Source: Savagea sp.
GTDB lineage: Bacteria > Bacillota > Bacilli > Bacillales_A > Planococcaceae
DNA length: 5,606 bases
NCBI GenBank assembly: GCA_030152265.1
Contig: JASLHQ010000188.1
Coordinates: 1-5,606 of the forward strand
Direction: 5' to 3'
Below, piece after piece: positions 1 to 5,606 of the stretch. The notes below the pieces were generated by a model that was not told the origin of the DNA, did not search any database, and worked only from the letters and a program-made list of their open reading frames with translations. The stretch's first letter is position 1, and each line of letters opens with the position of its first letter. The translations under genes were made by a program, and so were the position numbers.

Positions 1-1106
1 CCTTTTATCGCCCACTGTTGTGCGATTGTCTCCGTTAAACTTGCTGTAATCTTTCCATTGTAGTTTAAATAAATGTAATGAAGAAGTACATTAATTACTG
101 GAGTCGGCATGCTATGTTCGTTCATTAACCGTTCAATCAACTTCAACGTTGTCGGATACGGTTGTTTTTGTGAAATATCACAAAGCATTTGAGCAGGTGA
201 TACAGTATTAAAATAACGGATCATATCGTTCTTTTCATCTCGAACTTCTCCTACTTCTTGAGAGGATGGGGAATCGTATGCTTTTTTTCGCAATGCAGGG
301 GGTTCTGTTGAACGATTTAATTTATAAAAATCAATCGCTGTTTTCCGAATCGTCTGTTCCGTCAATTGACCACCTGATTGGTTCATCGCAATTAGTAATA
401 TTTCATACATGTCAAACGGTGTATATTGATATAGGTGCGCTAAATTTTGGATGAGTGCTTTTGGTAGTCGTTCGAACTGTGCGTCATCCATCAATTGTTC
501 CGATAGATGATTTCGTAACGCTTGAAAATCAAAAGCAGGTAAGCGATAGGATGGTCCTCGTTCTCGCGATGTTTCGAATTGATGATTCTCCTCCATTGGC
601 GGCAATGTTCTCATCGAGGTCGGTTCAAACAAATCCGTAAAAGAACGAGTAACATTGCGTAAAGCGTCCGTCTTCCATTTCGGGATGACAAATAAATCTC
701 TTAAACGAATATAAGTCGCCTCTCCTACTTTACTAAATAAAAAAGTAGATAGGAGTGGGTCTTCGAAAAATGATTTTGCCGAAACAGGAGGCATTAATTC
801 ATAATGATAAAGTGGAATTTCTTTTTGTTCAACATATGAGTTCAACAGACCAATCGCTTCTAGTCGCATTCGCCATTCTTGAATCGTCGTAATCGACTCT
901 CCAAAAACATTCATATAAAAATAGTGGTTTTGAATTTGATCGGATTTCCGCTCCTGTTCTGTTAACATCATCATGTACAGCGAGATGGACTCGATTCCGA
1001 CGAGCGGCTGATAGAGCGAATAAACGACGTGACGATCTTCTTCCGTAATAGGATGAGACCGTTTAATCGTATAATGATCAATTGGCTCTAAATCAACAAG
1101 AGTCAC
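1..1106 (-). CDS. dnaB: Replication initiation/membrane attachment protein DnaB (Firmicute type), 3' end outside window
   Basis: This frame is open without a stop for 368 codons and runs off the left edge; related proteins are about 470 residues, so roughly the last 100 are missing. It is the Bacillus-type DnaB, which with DnaD and DnaI loads the replicative helicase at the origin and at restart sites; it is not the E. coli DnaB helicase. Support comes from the N-terminal segment with LYQPLVG (about residues 29-35), the FFEDPLL segment (about 113-119), and two DnaB/DnaD-like C-terminal repeats at about 215-265 and 290-368. The second repeat ends in LxxxIxxxW (357-365), resembling the family YxxxIxxxW motif. 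The GTG start at 1106 is chosen because AGGTGA lies 5 bases upstream and the only nearby ATG (1122) is followed at once by a stop. It begins 16 bases after nrdR and is presumably co-transcribed with it. Confidence 0.93.
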   Translation of the reverse strand, partial: MTLVDLEPIDHYTIKRSHPITEEDRHVVYSLYQPLVGIESISLYMMMLTEQERKSDQIQNHYFYMNVFGESITTIQEWRMRLEAIGLLNSYVEQKEIPLYHYELMPPVSAKSFFEDPLLSTFLFSKVGEATYIRLRDLFVIPKWKTDALRNVTRSFTDLFEPTSMRTLPPMEENHQFETSRERGPSYRLPAFDFQALRNHLSEQLMDDAQFERLPKALIQNLAHLYQYTPFDMYEILLIAMNQSGGQLTEQTIRKTAIDFYKLNRSTEPPALRKKAYDSPSSQEVGEVRDEKNDMIRYFNTVSPAQMLCDISQKQPYPTTLKLIERLMNEHSMPTPVINVLLHYIYLNYNGKITASLTETIAQQWAIK

Positions 1107-1111
1107 TTTTT

Positions 1112-1117
1112 TCACCT
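1112..1117 (-). promoter_or_regulatory. Ribosome binding site fixing the GTG start of dnaB
   Basis: AGGTGA on the minus strand, 5 bases before the GTG at 1106, in the short gap after the nrdR stop. It decides the non-ATG start, because no in-frame ATG lies nearby. Confidence 0.75.
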
Positions 1118-1122
1118 ACATT

Positions 1123-1581
1123 TCAGTCTTCTTTATTTCGCAATTTTAACAACTCTTCAATGAACACGTTCGTATCTTTATAGTGGCGATACACGGATGC
1201 AAAGCGAACGTAGGCAACTTCATCAAGGTCTGCTAAACGCTCCATCACCATTTCACCTAATTCACTCGAAGGAATTTCTACAATTCCTCCATTGCGTAAT
1301 TCTTTTTCGATTGTATACACGATGTTTTTTAACTCATCGATAGGAACTGAACGCTTCTCGCACGCGCGAATAAGGCCACGTAAAATTTTATCTTCATTAA
1401 ATTCTTCCGCTGAGCCATTTTTCTTACGCACGATGAGCGGAATTTGTTCGATTTTTTCAAATGTCGTAAAACGAAAATGACACGCTTCACATTCGCGACG
1501 ACGGCGGATCGCTCGATTTTCTTCCGCTGGTCGAGAGTCGACTACTTTCGTTCCATAATGATGACACGCTGGGCATTCCAT
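1123..1581 (-). CDS. nrdR: Transcriptional repressor NrdR
   Basis: A complete 152-residue NrdR, the usual family length. NrdR is a cytoplasmic nucleotide-sensing repressor of ribonucleotide reductase genes; it reads ATP/dATP levels through an ATP-cone domain. The N-terminus has the zinc ribbon with Cys3, Cys6, Cys31 and Cys34 (MECPAC and CEAC), a VVDSRP segment, and the very basic IRRRREC stretch. The ATP-cone follows from about residue 49 (PLIVRKKNG) to about 139, including VRFASVYR near 125-132. The start is supported by GGAGGAA 5 bases upstream. It has its own promoter-like sequence after the gapB terminator and is followed 16 bases later by dnaB, the common Firmicute arrangement linking dNTP supply with replication initiation. 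No nrd genes are in the window, so its targets lie elsewhere. Confidence 0.97.
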   Translation of the reverse strand: MECPACHHYGTKVVDSRPAEENRAIRRRRECEACHFRFTTFEKIEQIPLIVRKKNGSAEEFNEDKILRGLIRACEKRSVPIDELKNIVYTIEKELRNGGIVEIPSSELGEMVMERLADLDEVAYVRFASVYRHYKDTNVFIEELLKLRNKED

Positions 1582-1586
1582 AATTG

Positions 1587-1593
1587 TTCCTCC
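1587..1593 (-). promoter_or_regulatory. Ribosome binding site of nrdR
   Basis: GGAGGAA on the minus strand with a 5-base spacer to the ATG at 1581. It is a near-ideal Firmicute Shine-Dalgarno sequence and supports the chosen start. Confidence 0.8.
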
Positions 1594-1613
1594 ACTCCAT
1601 TATAATTATCTTC

Positions 1614-1643
1614 ATTATAACAGATGTTCATACATCTTGTATG
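1614..1643 (-). promoter_or_regulatory. Predicted SigA-type extended -10 promoter of nrdR-dnaB
   Basis: The minus strand carries TGTTATAAT (1622-1614), a perfect -10 hexamer with the TG extension. The best -35 candidate is CATACA (1643-1638), matching TTGACA in only 3 of 6 positions at 18 bp spacing. A weak -35 with an extended -10 is common in low-GC Gram-positives. Transcription would start near 1607, about 25 bases before the ATG. The -35 and spacer are filled with overlapping inverted repeats, which may be an operator. Inferred from sequence only. Confidence 0.6.
1622..1643. repeat. Overlapping inverted repeats in the nrdR promoter (possible operator)
   Basis: Two perfect dyads overlap here. 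One is AGATGT-TCAT-ACATCT (1622-1637); the other is CATACA-TCT-TGTATG (1629-1643). Together they cover the -35 and spacer of the predicted nrdR promoter. I do not recognise them as the NrdR box, which in its usual form resembles ACAC-(A/T)ATAT-GTGT. A regulator site is possible but unproven. Confidence 0.4.
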
Positions 1644-1662
1644 TGAAGAAACTAGACAATTC

Positions 1663-1695
1663 AAAAAGGATGAAAGAATTTTCTTTCATCCTTTT
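1663..1695 (-). terminator. Rho-independent terminator of gapB
   Basis: Positions 1664-1678 pair perfectly with 1681-1695 (AAAAGGATGAAAGAA and its complement). The formal stem is 15 bp with a 2-base centre, in practice a slightly shorter stem with a small loop. On the minus strand the stem ends in a run of five T (1667-1663). It lies about 48 bases after the gapB stop and just before the nrdR promoter, so it separates the two transcription units. The stem also ends in TTTT on the plus strand, but no gene reads that way. Confidence 0.85.
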
Positions 1696-1743
1696 ATAAT
1701 AGACAATATAGATTAGTGTCTAGCCATTCTATATGCCTTTATA

Positions 1744-2766
1744 TTATACGTTTGCTGTCGCTTTTAATTGTTGACCGACCTTCTCAGCGAGTTGTACAAC
1801 ACGTGCTGAGTAACCCCATTCGTTATCGTACCATGCGAGAACTTTTACTTTGCGATCTTGCATAACCATCGTTGATAATGCGTCAACTGTTGCTGATGCT
1901 GTCGAAGTGTTAAAGTCGACGGATACGAGTGGCTCTTCTGTAAAGTATAAAATACCTTTCATCGGACCGTTTGCCGCATCTTCGAATGCTTTATTTACTT
2001 CTTCCACTGTTACATCACGTTTCACATCGACTACTAAGTCAACGAGTGACACGTTAGGTGTCGGTACACGTAATGCCATTCCGTGAATACGTCCTTCTAA
2101 TTCAGGTAATACGAGTGATAAAGCTTTCGCTGCACCTGTTGAAGTTGGAATGATCGATTGTGCACATGCACGCGCACGACGTAAATCTTTATGTGGGTTG
2201 TCTAAGTTTTTCTGGTCATTCGTATATGCGTGAACTGTCGTCATTAAACCGTTCTCGATTCCGAATGTATCATTTAATACTTTCGCTACTGGTGCGAGAC
2301 AGTTTGTCGTACAGCTTGCGTTCGAAATGATATCATGTTTTTCAACATCTAATTTCTCATCATTAACGCCGAGTACGATTGTAATGTCTTCATTTTTAGC
2401 TGGTGCTGAAATAATTACTTTTTTAGCACCTGCTTTTAAATGTTTCGCTGAACCTTCATAATCATTAAATACGCCTGTTGCTTCGATTACGATATCAACA
2501 CCGAGATCTTTCCACGGTAAATTTTCTGGGTTTCGGTCTGCGACGAGTTCGACGCGATGTCCATCAATGATGATCGCATTATCTGCTGCTTGTACTTCTC
2601 CGTCATACGTTCCGTGCACTGTATCATATTTGATTAAGTGCGCTAACGTTTCCGCTGGGTAAAGTGCGTTAATTGCTACGACTTTCAAGTTGTCATTTTT
2701 CATCATTTGGCGAAAAGCCATTCGTCCGATACGTCCGAATCCATTAATTGCTACCGAAGTTGTCAT
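1744..2766 (-). CDS. gapB: Glyceraldehyde-3-phosphate dehydrogenase, gluconeogenic GapB type
   Basis: A complete 340-residue GAPDH, the length of B. subtilis GapB. It interconverts glyceraldehyde-3-phosphate and 1,3-bisphosphoglycerate; GapB enzymes work in the gluconeogenic direction and prefer NADP(H). The N-terminal Rossmann fold has INGFGRIGRM (7-16). The active site is SNASCTTNC with catalytic Cys152, and His179 in TTVHAYTNDQ. WYDNEWGYS marks the C-terminal domain. GapB rather than glycolytic GapA is indicated by INALYPAETLAHL (32-44), where Ala34 replaces the NAD-selecting Asp, by Asn190 in LDNPHKDLRR where GapA has Leu, and by its position between coaE and nrdR. AGGAGGA sits 8 bases before the ATG. 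It has its own promoter, CcpN-like sites and terminator, so it appears monocistronic and probably repressed by glucose. Cofactor preference is inferred, not shown. Confidence 0.95.
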   Translation of the reverse strand: MTTSVAINGFGRIGRMAFRQMMKNDNLKVVAINALYPAETLAHLIKYDTVHGTYDGEVQAADNAIIIDGHRVELVADRNPENLPWKDLGVDIVIEATGVFNDYEGSAKHLKAGAKKVIISAPAKNEDITIVLGVNDEKLDVEKHDIISNASCTTNCLAPVAKVLNDTFGIENGLMTTVHAYTNDQKNLDNPHKDLRRARACAQSIIPTSTGAAKALSLVLPELEGRIHGMALRVPTPNVSLVDLVVDVKRDVTVEEVNKAFEDAANGPMKGILYFTEEPLVSVDFNTSTASATVDALSTMVMQDRKVKVLAWYDNEWGYSARVVQLAEKVGQQLKATANV

Positions 2767-2774
2767 GTATGAAA

Positions 2775-2781
2775 TCCTCCT
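2775..2781 (-). promoter_or_regulatory. Ribosome binding site of gapB
   Basis: AGGAGGA on the minus strand, 8 bases upstream of the ATG at 2766. This is a strong site, in keeping with high expression when the promoter is derepressed. Confidence 0.8.
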
Positions 2782-2786
2782 GCATG

Positions 2787-2797
2787 TATGTTATACT
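2787..2797 (+). promoter_or_regulatory. Putative CcpN operator, downstream copy, in the gapB leader
   Basis: TATGTTATACT on the plus strand fits the CcpN consensus TRTGHYATAYW (recalled from B. subtilis work) at all 11 positions. It lies roughly 15-25 bases downstream of the expected gapB transcription start and 5 bases before the Shine-Dalgarno. It is the inverted partner of the copy at 2819-2829. Binding is inferred. Confidence 0.55.
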
Positions 2798-2818
2798 GTT
2801 TCTGTTTTTCTGTAAATT

Positions 2819-2829
2819 AGTATAACACA
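2819..2829 (-). promoter_or_regulatory. Putative CcpN operator, upstream copy, over the gapB -10
   Basis: TGTGTTATACT on the minus strand matches the recalled CcpN consensus TRTGHYATAYW at all 11 positions and contains the whole -10 hexamer. It differs from the other copy at one base and is inverted relative to it, with centres 32 bp apart, about three helical turns. In B. subtilis CcpN represses gapB and pckA during growth on glucose. Whether this organism has CcpN cannot be seen here. Confidence 0.55.
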
Positions 2830-2848
2830 TTCACATATAAAAAGTTAG
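2819..2848 (-). promoter_or_regulatory. Predicted promoter of gapB
   Basis: The minus strand has TGTTATACT (2827-2819), a -10 hexamer TATACT matching TATAAT at 5 of 6 positions, with the TG extension. The best -35 candidate is CTAACT (2848-2843), 3 of 6 matches at 18 bp spacing. The start point would be near 2812, giving a leader of about 46 bases. The -10 element is embedded in a CcpN-like site, which suggests repression at the core promoter. No clear terminator separates coaE from this promoter, so some read-through from polA-mutM-coaE is possible. Confidence 0.65.
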
Positions 2849-2876
2849 TTTTTCATTAAAATAGTTTTATTTCTTC

Positions 2877-2895
2877 TTCACAATTGTGTAACAAT
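2877..2895. repeat. Short palindromic sequence between coaE and gapB
   Basis: CACAATTGTG (2879-2888) is a perfect 10-base palindrome. It overlaps ATTGT-GTA-ACAAT (2883-2895), a 5-bp dyad. It lies 12 bases after the coaE stop and about 28 bases upstream of the gapB -35. It is too short and AT-rich for a convincing terminator and has no clean T-run. It could be a weak 3'-end structure of coaE, a regulator site, or chance. Confidence 0.3.
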
Positions 2896-2907
2896 CTTTA
2901 TGAAACA

Positions 2908-3510
2908 TTATCGATTCAACGTTTCTGTCCATTTCGCAATGAGCGCTTCCACTTGCTCTTCTGTCTTTTCTAATGTGCTACTATTATCAATTACATCATC
3001 TGCTCGTTGCGCTTTTTCTCGAATCGAGATTTGAGATTGGATGCGCGCTTCCGCTTCTTCTTCCGTTAAATCATTCCGTTTCATTAAACGGTGTAATTGC
3101 GTGCCTTCATCAACTGTTACGACGACGATCCGGTCCACTGTGTCTGTTAAATGATTTTCAAACAGTAATGGAATGTCCATTATAATGATCGGTTCTTCAT
3201 TTTGAATGTGATACGCTTTTTGACTTTCCATCTCCTCACGAATCGCTGGATGCATGATCGCATTTAACGTATTGCGCGCTTCGGTATCATTAAAAATAAT
3301 GTTTCCTAGCGCGGGACGATTTAATGTGCCATCTTCTAACAACACGTTTTCCCCAAAAACTTCGACAATTTTTTGTAAAGCAGGACGGCCTTTTTCCACG
3401 ACGATTCGCGCAACTTCGTCTGCATCTACGACCGGAATCCCGCGTTTTTTCAACATGTTCGCGACGGTACTTTTCCCCGTCGCGATACTTCCTGTTAATC
3501 CGATAATCAT
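2908..3510 (-). CDS. coaE: Dephospho-CoA kinase
   Basis: A 200-residue CoaE, close to the family's usual 195-205. It uses ATP to phosphorylate the 3' hydroxyl of the dephospho-CoA ribose, the final step of coenzyme A synthesis in the cytoplasm. The P-loop GSIATGKS is at residues 7-14, followed by VVDADEVAR (27-35) with a conserved acidic pair, an HP motif (87-88), and DIPLLFE (112-118), the substrate/lid region typical of CoaE. The start at 3510 is preferred to an upstream in-frame ATG at 3600, which would add 30 non-conserved residues inside mutM. The chosen start puts the P-loop at the expected place and has AGGTGA just upstream. It begins 8 bases after mutM, so translation is probably coupled. 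Confidence 0.95.
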   Translation of the reverse strand: MIIGLTGSIATGKSTVANMLKKRGIPVVDADEVARIVVEKGRPALQKIVEVFGENVLLEDGTLNRPALGNIIFNDTEARNTLNAIMHPAIREEMESQKAYHIQNEEPIIIMDIPLLFENHLTDTVDRIVVVTVDEGTQLHRLMKRNDLTEEEAEARIQSQISIREKAQRADDVIDNSSTLEKTEEQVEALIAKWTETLNR

Positions 3511-3514
3511 TCGC

Positions 3515-3520
3515 TCACCT
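3515..3520 (-). promoter_or_regulatory. Ribosome binding site fixing the coaE start
   Basis: AGGTGA on the minus strand, 4 bases before the ATG at 3510. It overlaps the mutM stop codon TAG (3521-3519), so mutM termination and coaE initiation are adjacent. It supports the short CoaE start over the ATG at 3600. Confidence 0.7.
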
Positions 3521-4391
3521 ACTTTTGACATTGCGGACAATATGTCGATGTCCGATTTTGAATTTGTATTTGCTTCGTTGCGCTCCCACATGTCGGGCAC
3601 ATTTTTTTATTGTACATTTGATGGACGTTTTGCATCGTTCCCGATTCACCGTTCACATTGCGGTAATCCGAAATCGAACTGCCCCCTCTTTCAATACTTT
3701 CATGCAAAATCGCTACAATTTCTTGAAACAATGCGCGCTTACGCTGTTCTGAAATGCGACGACATGCGCGCTTCGGATGAATTTTTTGTTTAAACAATGC
3801 TTCCGTCGCATAAATGTTGCCGCATCCTGAAATGACAGTTCCATCCATGATTGCTTGTTTAATCGGCTTCTCTAGCCATTTCGGCTCTGAAACACGCGCG
3901 ATAAAATAATCTTCCGCTCCTTCGTCAAACGGTTCTGGCGCCATTTGAAGGAGTGGTGGATAGTCCGCTTCTTCCTTCAATAAACGAAGTTCTCCGAAAC
4001 GACGAATATCACTATATATAAGAAGCCTTCCATCATCGAGCGTGAAAACCGCATGAATGTGACGACGAAACTTCTCTTCTGTCACATCATCTAATGAGTT
4101 GCCCACGAACCAAGCTCCCGTCATACCGAGATGACTCGCTAATAAATACGTCTCATCATTTTTACTTAATGTCATATAAATATATTTGCTGCGACGCGAG
4201 ATCGATTCAATCTGCATCCCTTCCATTTCGGAAATGAATGTCGGCACATCCAATGTTTTCACAATCGCTTCTTTTCCTTCTAACTTCGAAGCGATGACGA
4301 CATCTGATATTTCAACTCGTTCAATTCGTTCATGATTTAATTCCTTCACTAAATCACGCACGACGAGTTCTACTTCTGGTAGTTCTGGCAT
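3519..4391 (-). CDS. mutM: Formamidopyrimidine-DNA glycosylase (Fpg/MutM)
   Basis: A complete 290-residue bifunctional glycosylase/AP lyase that removes 8-oxoguanine and formamidopyrimidines from DNA. The N-terminus MPELPEVE supplies the nucleophile Pro2 and catalytic Glu3 (numbered with Met). RRSKYIYM carries the conserved beta-hairpin lysine, and HLGMTG follows. SGCGNIYATEALF (about 188-200) is the helix-two-turn-helix motif with the conserved Asn. The C-terminal zinc finger is CPTC at 265-268 and CPQC at 285-288, with Arg280 in QNRTSTY. It is about 15 residues longer than the common 270-275 form, the extra length lying partly near residues 30-55. This variant resembles the staphylococcal/planococcal type from memory. 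It starts 3 bases after polA, with GAGGTG formed by the last polA codons as its ribosome binding site. Confidence 0.97.
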   Translation of the reverse strand: MPELPEVELVVRDLVKELNHERIERVEISDVVIASKLEGKEAIVKTLDVPTFISEMEGMQIESISRRSKYIYMTLSKNDETYLLASHLGMTGAWFVGNSLDDVTEEKFRRHIHAVFTLDDGRLLIYSDIRRFGELRLLKEEADYPPLLQMAPEPFDEGAEDYFIARVSEPKWLEKPIKQAIMDGTVISGCGNIYATEALFKQKIHPKRACRRISEQRKRALFQEIVAILHESIERGGSSISDYRNVNGESGTMQNVHQMYNKKMCPTCGSATKQIQIQNRTSTYCPQCQK

Positions 4392-4394
4392 CGA

Positions 4395-5606
4395 TTACAC
4401 CTCATACCATGACGCGCCACTCGCGCTATCTACTTTTAACGGTACGCGCAATTGAATCGTTTGTTCCATCACTTCTGGAACAATTTTTTCAAGGATCGCA
4501 ATTTCTTCTTCTGGCGCTTCAAAAATTAATTCGTCATGCACTTGCAATAACATTTTCGCTTGCAGTCCTTCTTCTTTTAAACGCGCATTCATATCGATCA
4601 TCGCACGTTTAATAATGTCAGCTGCACTTCCTTGAATCGGCGTGTTCATCGCTGTCCGTTCTGCAAAGCTTCGAATGTTAAAGCTCGAACTATTCAAATC
4701 TGGTAAATAGCGACGACGATTCATCAATGTTTCCGCATATCCACGTTTTCTAGCAATTTCGATACTTTTATCCATGTAGCGTTTAACTCCTTCAAACGTA
4801 TGCAAATACGTATCGATGAATTTCTTCGCTTCTGGGCGCGAAATATTTAAGTTTTGAGATAAACCGTAATCGCTAATGCCGTAAATGATTCCGAAGTTGA
4901 CCGCTTTCGCTGCACGACGCATATTCGAATCCACTTCTTCGCGTGACACGTGGAACACATTCATCGCTGTTTCCGTATGGATGTCCGCTCCTCTTTGGAA
5001 AGCGTCTATTAACTTTTCGTCTTCTGAAATATGCGCAAGTACACGCAATTCAATTTGTGAGTAGTCGGCTGCGAACAATTTCCACCCTTCATGAGAAGGG
5101 ACGAACGCTTCACGAATTTTACGCCCTTCTTCTAGGCGAATTGGAATGTTTTGTAAGTTTGGGTTAATTGAACTTAAACGTCCCGTCGTCGTTAGTGCTT
5201 GTTGGAAGCGTGTATGAATTTTACCATCTGTATGAATCTCTTTTTGCAAACCTTCTACGTAAGTTGAATTCAATTTGCCAAGCTGACGGTAAAGTAAAAT
5301 GAGCGAAATAATTTCATGCTCATGTTCAAGCTTTTCTAAAACATCCGCCGCTGTGGAATAACCTGTTTTCGTCTTTTTAATTGGAGTGAGACCAATTTTC
5401 TCAAATAAAATGACACCGAGTTGTTTCGGAGAATTAATATTGAACGTTTCTCCTGCTAACGTGTAAATATCAGACTCTAACATCGCAAGTCGCTCACTCA
5501 AATCTTTCCCTAACGTTTGTAAAACTGTTTCGTCCACCGCAATGCCTTCTGTTTCCATTTCGCTTAAAATGGAAGCTAACGGGAGTTCTAAATCGTGGAA
5601 TAGCTC
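4395..5606 (-). CDS. polA: DNA polymerase I, C-terminal polymerase domain; 5' part outside window
   Basis: The frame is open from the right edge for 403 residues to a TAA stop; whole PolA proteins are about 870-880 residues, so the 5' nuclease and 3'-5' exonuclease-like domains are not visible. PolI fills gaps in excision repair and removes Okazaki primers. The visible part begins at the ELPLASILSEME segment and closely resembles the Bacillus large fragment: TKTGYST and TGRLSS in the thumb/palm, motif A DYSQIELR (Asp at visible residue 181), the O-helix RRAAKAVNFGIIYG (catalytic Lys about 234, Phe about 238, Tyr about 242), and motif C QVHDE (Asp about 358). Aromatic Phe rather than Tyr in the O-helix is the usual cellular form, disfavouring dideoxynucleotides. 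A Met at 5558 is internal, since the conserved frame continues upstream of it. It heads the polA-mutM-coaE unit. Confidence 0.98.
   Translation of the reverse strand, partial: ELFHDLELPLASILSEMETEGIAVDETVLQTLGKDLSERLAMLESDIYTLAGETFNINSPKQLGVILFEKIGLTPIKKTKTGYSTAADVLEKLEHEHEIISLILLYRQLGKLNSTYVEGLQKEIHTDGKIHTRFQQALTTTGRLSSINPNLQNIPIRLEEGRKIREAFVPSHEGWKLFAADYSQIELRVLAHISEDEKLIDAFQRGADIHTETAMNVFHVSREEVDSNMRRAAKAVNFGIIYGISDYGLSQNLNISRPEAKKFIDTYLHTFEGVKRYMDKSIEIARKRGYAETLMNRRRYLPDLNSSSFNIRSFAERTAMNTPIQGSAADIIKRAMIDMNARLKEEGLQAKMLLQVHDELIFEAPEEEIAILEKIVPEVMEQTIQLRVPLKVDSASGASWYEV

Noticed and set aside
266..640. Two adjacent short plus-strand open frames
   Set aside because: They are antisense to the uninterrupted dnaB frame and resemble no protein I know.
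1620..1630. A third CcpN-like site at the nrdR promoter
   Set aside because: The minus-strand sequence TCTGTTATAAT resembles the gapB sites but breaks the recalled consensus at two positions; it is better read as the extended -10.
1582..1743. Riboswitch or small RNA in the gapB-nrdR gap
   Set aside because: Apart from the terminator, promoter and short dyads there is no larger conserved-looking fold, and the nrdR leader would be only about 25 bases.
3511..3600. A longer CoaE starting at the ATG at 3600
   Set aside because: The extra 30 residues overlap the conserved MutM zinc finger, are not CoaE-like, and would move the P-loop from its usual place near the N-terminus; the ATG at 3510 has its own ribosome binding site.
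3254..3793. Plus-strand open frame of 179 codons
   Set aside because: It lies antisense to well-supported coaE and mutM, has no recognisable domain, and no plus-strand ribosome binding site or promoter was evident.
5556..5558. ATG at 5558 as a true polA start giving a short polymerase
   Set aside because: The frame stays open to the window edge and the upstream residues match the conserved PolI sequence, so this Met is internal.

Overview
The window looks like a stretch of ordinary chromosome from a low-to-moderate GC member of the Bacillales (Firmicutes). Every gene is on the minus strand. In transcription order they are polA (3' part), mutM, coaE, gapB, nrdR and dnaB (5' part). From memory, this order matches the conserved polA-mutM-coaE-gapB-nrdR-dnaB-dnaI neighbourhood of staphylococci and relatives. 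It lacks the extra ytaF and speD genes that Bacillus subtilis carries in the same cluster. The MutM is a long (290-residue) type that I associate with Staphylococcaceae/Planococcaceae, so that is my best family-level guess, held weakly.

Region by region, reading right to left. Positions 5606-4395 encode the C-terminal polymerase domain of DNA polymerase I. mutM follows after 3 bases and coaE after 8 more, so these three look like one operon for DNA repair synthesis, 8-oxoguanine removal and the last step of coenzyme A synthesis. A 141-base gap (2767-2907) carries the gapB promoter and two copies of a sequence matching the recalled CcpN operator consensus. gapB encodes the gluconeogenic, probably NADPH-linked glyceraldehyde-3-phosphate dehydrogenase. 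A 162-base gap (1582-1743) holds a strong hairpin terminator behind gapB and then an extended -10 promoter with overlapping inverted repeats for nrdR. nrdR (ribonucleotide reductase repressor) is followed 16 bases later by dnaB (Firmicute helicase-loading/initiation protein), which starts at GTG and runs off the left edge. dnaI would be expected beyond it.

The cluster links dNTP supply (NrdR), replication initiation (DnaB), repair (PolA, MutM) and central metabolism (CoaE, GapB). I see no mobile element, CRISPR array, RNA gene or new biological system. The most interesting non-coding signal is the paired, inverted CcpN-type operator at the gapB promoter.
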